Shown here piece by piece: positions 9,228 through 16,973 of a DNA stretch of 64,000 nt. The translations under genes were made by a program, and so were the position numbers. The stretch's first letter is position 1. Each line of letters starts with the position of its first letter. The stretch is taken from positions 23,665 to 87,664 of the forward strand of contig JACKAT010000021.1 of assembly GCA_020634935.1 (NCBI GenBank). Reading direction: 5' to 3'. The DNA comes from Anaerolineales bacterium (GTDB lineage: Bacteria > Chloroflexota > Anaerolineae > 4572-78 > J111). Under the pieces are notes generated by a model, which was not told the origin of the DNA, ran no database searches, and saw only the letters and a program-made list of their open reading frames with translations.

Positions 9228-9270
9228 GCAAATGAACGCTGATCGTCAATATTTATCAGCGTTCATTTGC
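9228..9270. repeat. Perfect 16-bp inverted repeat upstream of the potassium channel gene
   Basis: GCAAATGAACGCTGAT at 9228-9243 pairs perfectly with ATCAGCGTTCATTTGC at 9255-9270 around an 11-base loop, just upstream of the channel promoter. It could be an operator or another mobile hairpin. The rest of the 304-base gap (9165-9468) shows no gene. Confidence 0.6.
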
Positions 9271-9468
9271 AGAAACCTACACCGTATTCAATGGGTCAAA
9301 TAACGATTTTGTAACTGTGTTGAGTATACCTGTAATCGTCAAAGATCAAAGCTTACCCCTAGCTGCTCAAATTAAAAAGCTTTGGCCCACCATCTCTTTC
9401 GATATTGTCCAGAACCGTTTGGCCGCCTCAGAGTCAAGGGCGTAGGAGCGCACGCTTTCGCCTGCCGC

Positions 9469-10500
9469 CTAACTCATATCGGCAAACCGGCTAAACATAT
9501 CCTGCCCACGTTGTGAGGGGGGTAGCCAATGGGGGTACTCGGGCACAAGTTGACTAATCTCATCAAGGCGCTCCATTTCTTCCGCCGAAAGTTCGATGTT
9601 GACCGATTTCAGATTGTCCACTAACTGTTCTTCCTTGCGAGCCCCAACAATCACACTGGTTACGCCCGGTTTGTGCAGTAACCAAGCCAGGGCGATTTGC
9701 GGTACAGACGCGTCGTGGCTATCGGCGATTTCGCGGAGCGTACCGACAATGGCAAAGCCGCGCTCTGTGTTCACCGGCGGAAACTCGAAATTCTTGCGCC
9801 GGCCATCCACCTCAGCGTTACGGGTGTATTTGCCGCTTAGAAACCCACCGGCCAGCGGACTCCAGACCAGAATGCCCATGCCCAAATCAAGGGCCGCCGG
9901 AATGATTTCTCGCTCCAGTTCCCGCCCCACCAGCGAGTAGTACGCTTGCACCGAGCAAAACCGTTCCGTACCTAACTGCCGGGCGATGCCATCGGCTTTG
10001 GCAATTTGCCATGCCGCAAAGTTCGACAGGCCGATGTAACGGACTTTGCCCTGCTGAACCAACGTCTCAAGCGCCCGCATGGTTTCTTCCAAGGGCGTGG
10101 TATAATCGAAACTATGAACCTGATACAGATCAATCCAATCGGTGCCAAGCCGCTGAAGGCTTTGTTCAACTTCACGCATTATGGCCAGGCGACTAGTTCC
10201 CATCGCATTGGGCAGCGTCCCGAAAGGATTATAAACCTTCGTGGCAATAAGGACATCTTTTCGGCGCGATCCTAAGGCCTTGCCTAGCATGACTTCCGAC
10301 TCGCCCAAGGCATATATATTGGCCGTATCAAAAAGATTAACCCCCGCCTCGATTGATAAATCGACCATTTTGGTTGCCAATTCCTGACCGGTCCCGCCGA
10401 TGATCTGGGCAAATAGCCCTTCCTTTTCGGCAAAGGTCATTGTGCCCAACGTTAATTGCGAAACGTAAAGTCCTGTGTTGCCTAATGCTTGATATTTCAT
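9469..10500 (-). CDS. Aldo/keto reductase
   Basis: A NAD(P)H-dependent (beta/alpha)8-barrel oxidoreductase of 343 residues. The catalytic tetrad is in place: Asp58 (LFDTA), Tyr63, Lys88 (IATKVY) and His129 (YQVHSFD). A C-terminal cofactor-binding segment follows (TSVIVGARKEEQL, then a helix with LDEISQL). The start is set at the ATG at 10500 because AAAGGAG stands 8 bases upstream; a longer frame starting at 10536 has no such site. The TetR gene lies directly upstream on the same strand. A palindrome at 10525-10544, in this gene's promoter region, matches one in front of the TetR gene, so TetR control is likely. The substrate is unknown; an aldehyde or ketone detoxification role would fit. 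Confidence 0.92.
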   Translation of the reverse strand: MKYQALGNTGLYVSQLTLGTMTFAEKEGLFAQIIGGTGQELATKMVDLSIEAGVNLFDTANIYALGESEVMLGKALGSRRKDVLIATKVYNPFGTLPNAMGTSRLAIMREVEQSLQRLGTDWIDLYQVHSFDYTTPLEETMRALETLVQQGKVRYIGLSNFAAWQIAKADGIARQLGTERFCSVQAYYSLVGRELEREIIPAALDLGMGILVWSPLAGGFLSGKYTRNAEVDGRRKNFEFPPVNTERGFAIVGTLREIADSHDASVPQIALAWLLHKPGVTSVIVGARKEEQLVDNLKSVNIELSAEEMERLDEISQLVPEYPHWLPPSQRGQDMFSRFADMS

Positions 10501-10524
10501 AATATAATGCTCCTTTATTGAAAG

Positions 10525-10544
10525 TTTAGTGAACATTCGTTTAA
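10525..10544. promoter_or_regulatory. Putative TetR operator in front of the aldo/keto reductase gene
   Basis: The site reads TTTAGTGAA-CA-TTCGTTTAA, an imperfect dyad centred on CA, between the TetR stop codon and the reductase start. The core GAACATTCG also occurs at 11152-11160 in front of the TetR gene, and nowhere else that I noticed in the neighbouring sequence. Confidence 0.6.
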
Positions 10545-10562
10545 TTAAATTGATAAAAAAAC

Positions 10563-11135
10563 TTAAATGGTTAACGCATCCCAGGTGATTTCGAAGACGA
10601 TTTGCTGTAATTCGCGATCAAAAACGATATCACCACTATAATGTTGTTTGACCAACAGCATCAGGGGCGCGTAAAAAAAGGCGATAGAAAGGTCCAAAGA
10701 TATATCCTTGAAAATACCTTCCCGTTTGCCCCGTTCAAACACGCTGAATACGGGCTGATAGTAACCCGATCCTTCCTCCCGGCTGACTCGATTGACCAGC
10801 GGCGAGTTGGCAAACTGTTCGGAAAAAGCAAACCTCGTTGGTTGGGCCAGCATATACCGGCAGGAATTTTCCCAGATCAGCTTAAACCCCGCTTCAACCG
10901 ATAAGCTGTCATGAAAACCGGCCAGCATCGCCTCGCTAAACTCACGTTTCACCATTAGATAGAGTTGATTGAGCAAATCTTCCTTATTCTCAAAATAAAC
11001 GTAGATGGTGGCCGGTGATACGTTAGCCGCCTTGGCGATTTTCGACATCGAGGTATCAGCAAAGCCAGCGGTGGTGATCAATTCAATAGCGGCATTAGTA
11101 ATCGCTTCGCGTTTGCTGTCGTCCTTGTGTCTCAT
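10563..11135 (-). CDS. TetR-family transcriptional regulator
   Basis: A 190-residue one-component repressor. The N-terminal TetR DNA-binding domain covers residues 8-55, with a helix-turn-helix reading MSKIAKAANVSPATIYVYF; the C-terminal ligand-binding part is diverged, as usual in this family. The start at 11135 (MRHKDDSKREAI) fits the family better than a longer frame beginning at 11171, which would run across the operator palindrome. The gene lies just upstream of the aldo/keto reductase on the same strand. Matching dyads precede both genes, which suggests that it represses itself and the reductase and responds to a small-molecule inducer. The inducer cannot be read from the sequence. Confidence 0.88.
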   Translation of the reverse strand: MRHKDDSKREAITNAAIELITTAGFADTSMSKIAKAANVSPATIYVYFENKEDLLNQLYLMVKREFSEAMLAGFHDSLSVEAGFKLIWENSCRYMLAQPTRFAFSEQFANSPLVNRVSREEGSGYYQPVFSVFERGKREGIFKDISLDLSIAFFYAPLMLLVKQHYSGDIVFDRELQQIVFEITWDALTI

Positions 11136-11145
11136 ACTCTTTATA

Positions 11146-11164
11146 TTAAACGAACATTCGTTAA
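11146..11164. promoter_or_regulatory. Putative TetR operator in front of the tetR gene
   Basis: TTAAACGAA-CA-TTCGTTAA lies 11 bases upstream of the TetR start codon. The half-sites are nearly perfect, and it shares the core GAACATTCG with the site at 10525-10544. It is the likely autoregulatory site. Confidence 0.6.
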
Positions 11165-11183
11165 TTGTCAAGAGGCAATTTAT

Positions 11184-11567
11184 TCAAGTCTCAATAATAT
11201 GTACCTCATATTGCTTGATTCTGGGGTCTCTGGTAACCAGAGTCAGTTTCTCTATTTGGGCCTGGGCTATCAAAAGTCGGTCAAAGGGGTCTTTGTGATA
11301 TTGAGGCAAATCCTCAACAGCCAAAGCGTGTTCGGTGGTAATATCCAGCGAGGTAAAGCGGTGGGCGCTCAGTTCATCCAAATAACTTCCTTGAGGCAGG
11401 CTCAATTTCCCAATCGCCTTTTTGATAGAAATCTCCCAGGCGGTGGCCGCGCTTACAAATACCATATTGTTACCATCAGTTATAGCCGCACGCGCTTCTG
11501 GCGAAAGGTTTGGGTTATCATCAATCGCCCACAAAAATGTATGAGTATCAAGTAAGAGATTCATCAT
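11184..11567 (-). CDS. PIN-domain toxin (VapC-type)
   Basis: A 127-residue type II toxin, a PIN-fold ribonuclease. Acidic active-site residues are visible: Asp7 (LLLDTHTFLWA), Glu45 (AWEISIKK), the DPFDRLL motif at 93-99, and Asp114 (VTRD). VapC toxins cut tRNA or rRNA when freed from their antitoxin. The gene overlaps the end of the Phd-type antitoxin gene by 20 bases, the usual tight coupling. Two consecutive ATGs (11567 and 11564) are possible starts. Length is normal and nothing is broken, so the module may be active. Confidence 0.9.
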   Translation of the reverse strand: MMNLLLDTHTFLWAIDDNPNLSPEARAAITDGNNMVFVSAATAWEISIKKAIGKLSLPQGSYLDELSAHRFTSLDITTEHALAVEDLPQYHKDPFDRLLIAQAQIEKLTLVTRDPRIKQYEVHIIET

Positions 11568-11811
11568 CCTCCGCGTCTCCGGTGAAAAGATTCAACACAT
11601 CATCAGGTAAGTCATCAAAGTCATCGGCTATCCAGATTTTGCCCTTCCATTGACCAGCGCCCAACGTGCGTGGACTGGTGTCCTGGGTGTATGGCACCAG
11701 TTTGGCCACAGGCTTACCCGCTTTCCCAATGATAACCTCTTCGCCATTCAATACTTGTTCAATTAACTTGGATAAGGTAGCCTTGGCTTCTGAGATATTG
11801 GTAATAACCAT
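11548..11811 (-). CDS. Phd/YefM-type antitoxin
   Basis: An 87-residue antitoxin. The N-terminal half (VITNISEAKATLSKLIEQVL, then GEEVIIGKAGKPVAKLVPY) is the Phd/YefM DNA-binding fold. The acidic C-terminus (DDFDDLPDDVLNLF) is the typical toxin-binding tail. The start at 11811 is preferred over longer frames because GGAGGTG stands six bases upstream. It precedes and overlaps the VapC-type toxin gene. Such antitoxins repress their own operon together with the toxin. Pairing a Phd-type antitoxin with a PIN toxin is common. Confidence 0.88.
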   Translation of the reverse strand: MVITNISEAKATLSKLIEQVLNGEEVIIGKAGKPVAKLVPYTQDTSPRTLGAGQWKGKIWIADDFDDLPDDVLNLFTGDAEDDESLT

Positions 11812-11970
11812 TAACTTCACCTCCATTGCGTATAATTGTGTAATATTATAGTCTGGTCTGGTCTGGTCTACAAGTGGAGACAAATGGAACCTGACAAGGC
11901 CCATCGAAAGCGATTGATTGCGGCGATATGGTCATTAGAGTACAATACCGCCAAAGGAGAATGTCTCGAT

Positions 11971-13029
11971 ATGATGCCCAATCATTTTGAACTGGGTCTT
12001 TATACCTTTGCCGAGCTAACCCCCGATCCCCGCACCGGCCAGCTCATCAGTCCGGCCCAACGGCTGCAATATTTTTTGGAACGGGTCGAGTTGGCCGAAC
12101 AGGTGGGGCTGGATGTTATTGGTCTGGGCGAACACCACCGGCCGGATTTTGTGTCGTCGGCTCCAGAGGTGATTCTGGCGGCGGCCGCGGCCCGCACTAA
12201 ATCCATTCGCCTCAGCACAGCGGTGACGATCCTCAGCTCTGATGATCCGGTCCGGGTCTTTCAGCGCTTTGCCACGCTGGACCTGCTCTCGAACGGCCGG
12301 GCCGAAATTATGGCGGGGCGGGGGTCGTTCATCGAGTCTTTCCCTCTATTTGGCTACGATCTGCGCGACTACAACGAACTCTTCGCCGAAAAGCTGGAGC
12401 TGCTGCTTCAACTGAGAGAGTCGGACCATATCACCTGGTCGGGCCGGCACCGACCGCCGCTGGACGGTCAAGGCATTTACCCCCGCCCGCTCCAGGAGAA
12501 GCTGCCGATTTGGATTGCCGTCGGGGGTACGCCACAGTCGGTCGTACGCGCCGCCGCCTTGGAACTGCCTCTGGCGCTGGCCATCATTGGCGGTTATCCA
12601 GAACAGTTTGCGCCTCTGGTCGAGCTTTATCGACAAGCAGCGACTCAAGCCGGCCACAACCCCGCTCAATTGGCCGTAAGCGTCAACTCGCATGGCTTCA
12701 TCGCCGATGACCGGCAGCAGGCGCTAGACGCGGCCTTCCCCTACTTTGAGCAAACCATGAACAAGATTGGCCGCGAGCGCGGCTGGCCGCCCATGACTCG
12801 AGCCCAATACGACGCCTCCGCCGTCCTACGCGGAGCGAACTTCATCGGCACGCCGGACAATATCATCGAGAAGATTCTGTGGCAGCACGACATCTTTGGC
12901 CACCAGCGCTTCCTGCTCATGATGGGCGTCGGCACGATGCCTCACCAGCAGGTTATGCACGCTATCGAGTTGTATGGCACTAAAGTCGCGCCTGTGGTTC
13001 GCACCGAGATTGCGCGGCGAACTGCTTGA
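11971..13029 (+). CDS. LLM-class flavin-dependent oxidoreductase
   Basis: A luciferase-like monooxygenase-family protein of 352 residues with the (beta/alpha)8 core. Family signatures include the early 'GLGEHHRPDFVSSAPEVILAAAAARTKSIRLSTAVTIL' region, with strong FMN/F420-type motif character, and the later 'RAEIMAGRGSF' and 'PIWIAVGGTPQSV' segments. These enzymes oxidise varied small molecules using reduced flavin or F420; the substrate is unknown. An upstream frame reaches 11836, but ATGATG at 11971 with AAAGGAG about 11 bases upstream is the better start. The gene is divergent from the toxin-antitoxin operon. Immediately downstream is short decayed coding-like sequence. Confidence 0.88.
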   Translation: MMPNHFELGLYTFAELTPDPRTGQLISPAQRLQYFLERVELAEQVGLDVIGLGEHHRPDFVSSAPEVILAAAAARTKSIRLSTAVTILSSDDPVRVFQRFATLDLLSNGRAEIMAGRGSFIESFPLFGYDLRDYNELFAEKLELLLQLRESDHITWSGRHRPPLDGQGIYPRPLQEKLPIWIAVGGTPQSVVRAAALELPLALAIIGGYPEQFAPLVELYRQAATQAGHNPAQLAVSVNSHGFIADDRQQALDAAFPYFEQTMNKIGRERGWPPMTRAQYDASAVLRGANFIGTPDNIIEKILWQHDIFGHQRFLLMMGVGTMPHQQVMHAIELYGTKVAPVVRTEIARRTA

Positions 13030-13225
13030 TAAATATCAATGGTTTAGCCAGTTGGCCGACCGCGTATCGGGTTTTGAGCTGGTTGGCGGCAATGGCTTTT
13101 GAAAAGGGGGTAGCGATAACAGCAGCTAGGCACGTCGTCGCCAGCGCGATCAATCTCACGCCGAGTTTGCAAATTGTGGCCGGTAATGTTACCCTTGGCA
13201 GTTAATCCTCTCGGCGAGCCAATCC
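13030..13225 (+). other. Possible relic of coding sequence between LLM and DUF58 genes
   Basis: One frame reads KYQWFSQLADRVSGFELVGGNGF and stops; another, from about 13090, reads AAMAFEKGVAITAARHVVAS and onward to a stop at 13205. The composition looks protein-like, but no start codon or ribosome site supports either, and I do not recognise a family. It may be the remains of a gene that once sat between these two. Confidence 0.25.
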
Positions 13226-14422
13226 ATGGGCAATTTCATCGTTTTTATTTTAATCCTATTTGTGCTGGCCGCCCTACTGCGCATCGACTTCTTCTTTACC
13301 ATTGTCTATCTAATGATCGGTGTGTACGTGGCAACGCGTTTCTGGGCGCGCCGGATGCTGACCCGGCTGATTTTTAGCCGCCGCCTGCCGACGCGGGCTT
13401 TTTTAGGGGAAGAGATCACGGTCACGCTGACCCTTGAGAATCTGAGCATGCTGCCGGTCCCCTGGCTGATGCTCAATGACTCCTTTTCGCCTGTTCTGTC
13501 AACGCCCCCCTTTTACCGTCAGTTGGTCACCCTGCCCGGCAAGGGGCGTCATGCGACTCACTATACCCTTCACGCTCGCCGGCGCGGGTACTACCAGGTG
13601 GGGCCGCTGCTGCTGGAGTCGAGCGACCTGCTGGCCATCATCCCCCGTCTTACCCGCCAGCTTGAACCCAGCGAGCTAATTGTCTATCCGAAAATTTTGC
13701 CCATCACCCGGCTCCTCCTGCCGACCATCAGCCCGCAAGTGATCTTGCCAACCCCGCTGCCCCTCTTTCGAGACACAACGCGCTTGACCGGGGTACGTCC
13801 TTACAGTCAGGGTGATAATTTTCGTCATATTCACTGGCCGGCCACCGCCGCCACCGGCCAGCTTCTGGTCAAACAATTTCAGACGGCTATCGCTCGCGAC
13901 AATGTGATTTTTTTGAATATGGATCGGGTCGATTACGGTCGCCCCGGTCAGGCTGATGTCGCTATTGAACTGGCTATCGTGGCGGCGGCTTCGCTGGCCA
14001 ACCACATTAGCGCCATCGAACAACTCCCGTTTGGCTTCAGTACCACCGCCCTCGACCCGCTGACTGAACGCCAACAAACTTTCCGCCTTTCGTCCGGCAA
14101 GGGGCAAAAGCATCTCATGCAGCTGCTCGAAATTTTGGCGCGCATCGAAGGTGCTGAGGAAAGTACCTTTCTGAAAAATCTACGCCGCGAAAGTGTAACC
14201 TTGGCCTGGGGCAGCACGGTCATCATTATCACTTCGGTTGAGTCTGACGCGCTGCTCAATATGGCCTTGCTGCTCAAGCGGGCCGGCTTCCAACCGACGC
14301 TTGTTTTCATCCAACCGGCCGCCTATAATTACCCTCGCCTGCAACGGGTGCAGGCGTTGGGCGTGATGTCTTTTGTGGTGACAGGCGAAAGGGATGTGGA
14401 CGCATGGCACACCATCACCTAG
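13226..14422 (+). CDS. DUF58-domain membrane-anchored protein
   Basis: A 398-residue protein with two hydrophobic helices at the N-terminus (about residues 4-40). A beta-rich region follows, then the DUF58 signature around residues 192-215 (GVRPYSQGDNFRHIHWPATAATG) and a von Willebrand A-like C-terminal fold. DUF58 proteins usually sit with a MoxR AAA+ ATPase and DUF4129/transglutaminase proteins in envelope-associated operons; their biochemical role is poorly known. Here the next gene encodes a DUF4129 protein and overlaps by 19 bases, so they are translationally coupled. No MoxR gene lies upstream in this window, which is unusual. Confidence 0.85.
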   Translation: MGNFIVFILILFVLAALLRIDFFFTIVYLMIGVYVATRFWARRMLTRLIFSRRLPTRAFLGEEITVTLTLENLSMLPVPWLMLNDSFSPVLSTPPFYRQLVTLPGKGRHATHYTLHARRRGYYQVGPLLLESSDLLAIIPRLTRQLEPSELIVYPKILPITRLLLPTISPQVILPTPLPLFRDTTRLTGVRPYSQGDNFRHIHWPATAATGQLLVKQFQTAIARDNVIFLNMDRVDYGRPGQADVAIELAIVAAASLANHISAIEQLPFGFSTTALDPLTERQQTFRLSSGKGQKHLMQLLEILARIEGAEESTFLKNLRRESVTLAWGSTVIIITSVESDALLNMALLLKRAGFQPTLVFIQPAAYNYPRLQRVQALGVMSFVVTGERDVDAWHTIT

Positions 14423-15999
14423 ATGGTTTGGACCCGGTCGAACTCCTTGAGGTCAACCGCGATCCGTGGACCGATAACTTTTTCAGGCCGCTGATGATCG
14501 TCACCATGATCATGTGCTTGAACGTGTCCATCGTTAACCTGGTGCGACAGGTTAACCCGAACTGGTCGGGGATTTACTTTTTGCTGGCCATGCTGATCAC
14601 CACCATTGAAGGCATATACGCCTACCGGCTGTCTCTGCGTTATCGCGCCAGCGTCGATTCCCGGCTGCGCTTTCGCCTAGCCGAGGCCGTGGTGCTGATC
14701 GTTTTGATCAAGCTTCTCAACTTGCTCCAAAAACCTCTGACCGTGGCCGGCGCGGAACTACGGGCCATCTGGGACATGCCCCATCTATTCTTCACCACCG
14801 AATTCTATGTGAGCGTGACCCTGGCCTTTCTAGCCTGGGCCATGGCGACCGCCACCATCGCTGATTTTGAATATCTGTATGACCCCTACATCGATAATCG
14901 ACTGACGCTGCAAAGCCTGATTGCTCGTTTTTTTTGGGGCGGTATTATCTTGGTTCTTATTTCCGGTGTCACGCACACCATTGCTCAATTTGGGCTGGAC
15001 AGTTTAACAAACTTACGCCGCCCGGCTTTGGGTGGGGTTATTTTTAATGCGCTGCTCTACTTCGCCGTGGGCCTGATCCTGCTCAGCCAGGTCAATTTGA
15101 CCCGGCTGCTGGTGCGCTGGCGATTACAGCATTTAACGCCGCCGCCCCATTTTACCCGAAATTGGGCTAAATACGCGTTCATTTTTTGGGGACTGGTCAT
15201 GGTCATCGCCTTTTTGCTGCCGACTCACTACACACTTGGCTTTCTGAGAACAGCCGGTCTGGTGGTGCAATTCATCATCGCCATACTGGTTTTTTTAGTC
15301 CAACTGCTGATTATCTTAGTGACCATCCCGGTGCTGTGGCTGTTAAGTTTAATCGGTTTTGACACCCCAACCACACCACCGCCTCTGCCCTCCCCGCCGC
15401 CGGTCGCGCCGCCATCCGCAGAGGGCGGGTATCCGCCTTGGTGGGAAATCTTGCGCTCGCTGCTGTTTTGGTTGGTGGCGTTAGGTGTGCTCGGTTACTT
15501 CATCAAAATCTACCTGGAGGATCACGCCGGTACGCTGCAAAGTCTAAAAAAATTCAAGCTGTTCGATTGGCTGCTGCGGTTATGGGCAGTACTGTGGCGC
15601 TCCTTAAGAGGTTGGGCTGAAGCCGGTTTGGCGCTTCTACCGAGCCGGGAGCTTTCATTTAGACCAGTCAAACCAGTCTCAACCAGCCGGCTTCGAAATT
15701 GGTTAAATCTGAGACAGGCGTCGGCGCGTCAGCGAGTTTTATATTATTACCTCAACATCCTCAACCGGGCCGAACAAGCCGGGCTGCATCGCCGTGAGAG
15801 TCAAACTCCCTATGAGTATGAGCCGAGCTTGCAAGAATCGATACCAACGGTTGAAACCGAGATTCATGATGTAACTGATACGTTTGTACGGGCCAGATAC
15901 AGCCCGGATGAGTTCAGCGAACAGGAGGTAGCCTTAATCAAACAGGAGTGGCAGCGGATCAAAAAGGCACTCAGAAAAGGCCCCTCTGATCAGACCTAG
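14404..15999 (+). CDS. Multi-pass membrane protein with C-terminal DUF4129 domain
   Basis: A 531-residue protein. About eight membrane helices occupy residues 25-325. A proline-rich linker follows near 330-345 (TPPPLPSPPPVAPPS), then another helix around 355-370. The C-terminal cytoplasmic domain (about 440-525) contains the DUF4129 pattern: paired arginines, 'TPYEYEPSL', and 'RYSPDEFSEQEVALIKQEWQRI'. DUF4129 is often found at the end of transglutaminase-like membrane proteins, but the transglutaminase part is absent here. The start overlaps the DUF58 gene by 19 bases, so the two proteins probably work together. The function is unknown beyond an envelope link. Confidence 0.82.
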   Translation: MAHHHLDGLDPVELLEVNRDPWTDNFFRPLMIVTMIMCLNVSIVNLVRQVNPNWSGIYFLLAMLITTIEGIYAYRLSLRYRASVDSRLRFRLAEAVVLIVLIKLLNLLQKPLTVAGAELRAIWDMPHLFFTTEFYVSVTLAFLAWAMATATIADFEYLYDPYIDNRLTLQSLIARFFWGGIILVLISGVTHTIAQFGLDSLTNLRRPALGGVIFNALLYFAVGLILLSQVNLTRLLVRWRLQHLTPPPHFTRNWAKYAFIFWGLVMVIAFLLPTHYTLGFLRTAGLVVQFIIAILVFLVQLLIILVTIPVLWLLSLIGFDTPTTPPPLPSPPPVAPPSAEGGYPPWWEILRSLLFWLVALGVLGYFIKIYLEDHAGTLQSLKKFKLFDWLLRLWAVLWRSLRGWAEAGLALLPSRELSFRPVKPVSTSRLRNWLNLRQASARQRVLYYYLNILNRAEQAGLHRRESQTPYEYEPSLQESIPTVETEIHDVTDTFVRARYSPDEFSEQEVALIKQEWQRIKKALRKGPSDQT

Positions 16000-16042
16000 A
16001 TCAGGCTCGGTTCGGTTGACGAAATCAGCTTAAGCTGTTAGT

Positions 16043-16389
16043 ACGTTTGACGGGATCGACCCGCTGCTTACAAATGAAGATATTGTCCGTCACTTTCAAA
16101 CGGTAGCCGGTAATCTCAAGCCGCATGGTCTCTACCTTATTCACTATATCCACTCCCTACGGCCACAACGGAAGTTGAAACAGCCATGTGCGTTTATGAG
16201 GGCGACAATGAACGGGTTATTTTCGATAAAGCCCTGGAGCGACTGATCATACCTCAGGAGATCCAGTTGTTAGTGCGTCTATCGGCTAAATTTGGCGTTG
16301 TCGGCTGGCACGGTGACTTTGATCTTAACCAACCGTTCGATACGTCTCCAGCCGCTCAGCACATGCTCTGTTTGCTTCAAAAACTATAA
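16043..16389 (+). pseudogene. Decayed class I SAM-dependent methyltransferase
   Basis: One frame from 16043 reads TFDGIDPLLTNEDIVRHFQTVAGNLKPHGLYLIH, which corresponds to the post-motif region of class I methyltransferases. The matching C-terminus (LSAKFGVVGWHGDFDLNQPF, then a stop at 16389) is in a different frame, so there is at least one frameshift between about 16130 and 16186. The N-terminal SAM-binding motif I is missing altogether. This is a 3' remnant, probably of a gene that lay downstream of the DUF4129 gene. Confidence 0.65.
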
Positions 16390-16479
16390 AAATAAGACAC
16401 AAGGTCCCCTTCGATCCAGCTTCGGCTAAGGAAGTATGGCTATCTACTAAGGAATGGCAAAAGAATGATTTCCGCATTG

Positions 16480-16553
16480 GTCATGGCGAGGAGGAACGAC
16501 GAAGCCATCTCCGTGTTCGGAATAGGGGATGGCTTCGCTTCGCTCGCAATGAC
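16480..16553. repeat. Dispersed imperfect palindrome (GTCAT-GCGAGGAG family)
   Basis: The left arm (gtcatggcgaggaggaacgacgaagccatc) and right arm (gatggcttcgcttcgctcgcaatgac, reading to 16553) are inverted copies. Palindromes of this kind, starting GTCATTGCGAGG, are widespread non-coding repeats in many bacterial genomes. Confidence 0.65.
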
Positions 16554-16600
16554 ATGGCCGAACTTATTTATTTTTCATTCCTAAGGGGCCAGAAAAGGGA

Positions 16601-16629
16601 AAAAGCCGAGTTGTTCTAACCCGGCTTTT
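16601..16629. terminator. Hairpin ending in T/A run
   Basis: AAAAGCCGAGTT (16601) pairs with AACCCGGCTTTT (ending 16629) around a five-base loop with one mismatch. It can work in either direction because A and T runs flank it. It may have terminated the dead methyltransferase operon. Confidence 0.5.
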
Positions 16630-16643
16630 ACAAAGGAGGACTT

Positions 16644-16694
16644 ATGACTGAAAGAGAAAGGAGAGGCTCAACACTTTACTGTCTACTACTATAA
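16644..16694 (+). CDS. Possible 16-residue micro-ORF with strong ribosome site
   Basis: AAAGGAGG is followed, five bases later, by ATG and a 16-codon frame (MTERERRGSTLYCLLL) ending in TAA. The ribosome binding site is among the best in this window, but nothing else supports the peptide. It may be a leader peptide or the surviving start of a deleted gene. Confidence 0.2.
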   Translation: MTERERRGSTLYCLLL

Positions 16695-16804
16695 GTCATT
16701 TACATGTAAATACCATAAGGAACTTATAAGAAAATTATTAGAATCTATTTATATAATTAAAACTTTCGATTTCTTTCGCCGTAATGTAAATCGTAATGTT
16801 GGTG

Positions 16805-16813
16805 TGATATACT
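16805..16813 (+). promoter_or_regulatory. Extended -10 promoter for a candidate small RNA
   Basis: The stretch TGATATACT contains an extended -10 element (TGnTATACT type). The -35 region is weak, as expected with an extended -10. It points rightward at the two-hairpin transcript at 16818-16899. Confidence 0.4.
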
Positions 16814-16817
16814 CAGG

Positions 16818-16899
16818 TTGCGTCCAGGATGATAGGTACTGGACCTCCTCTCTCTCTATGTTGCTGCTTCGGTGTCTCCATCGGAGCAGCATTTTTTTT
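16818..16899 (+). ncRNA. Candidate small RNA with intrinsic terminator and CCUCCU loop
   Basis: A short unit with no coding frame. An extended -10 box lies just upstream. Then comes a small hairpin (GTCCAG 16822-16827 with CTGGAC 16839-16844) and a pyrimidine-rich single-stranded tract (ACCTCCTCTCTCTCT, 16843-16857). A 12-bp stem (16863-16874 with 16879-16890, including two G-T pairs) with a TCTC loop is followed by eight Ts at 16892-16899. No gene follows on this strand; the next gene, ending at 16974, converges. The CCTCCT tract is complementary to Shine-Dalgarno sequences, so base pairing with mRNA leaders is a reasonable inference. No known RNA family is recognised. Confidence 0.5.
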
Positions 16900-16973
16900 A
16901 TCTCAAACCAGACCTTATAGGTTTGTGAACGCTAACTTTTCGAAAACCTATAATATCTTTGATTATTACGGAG

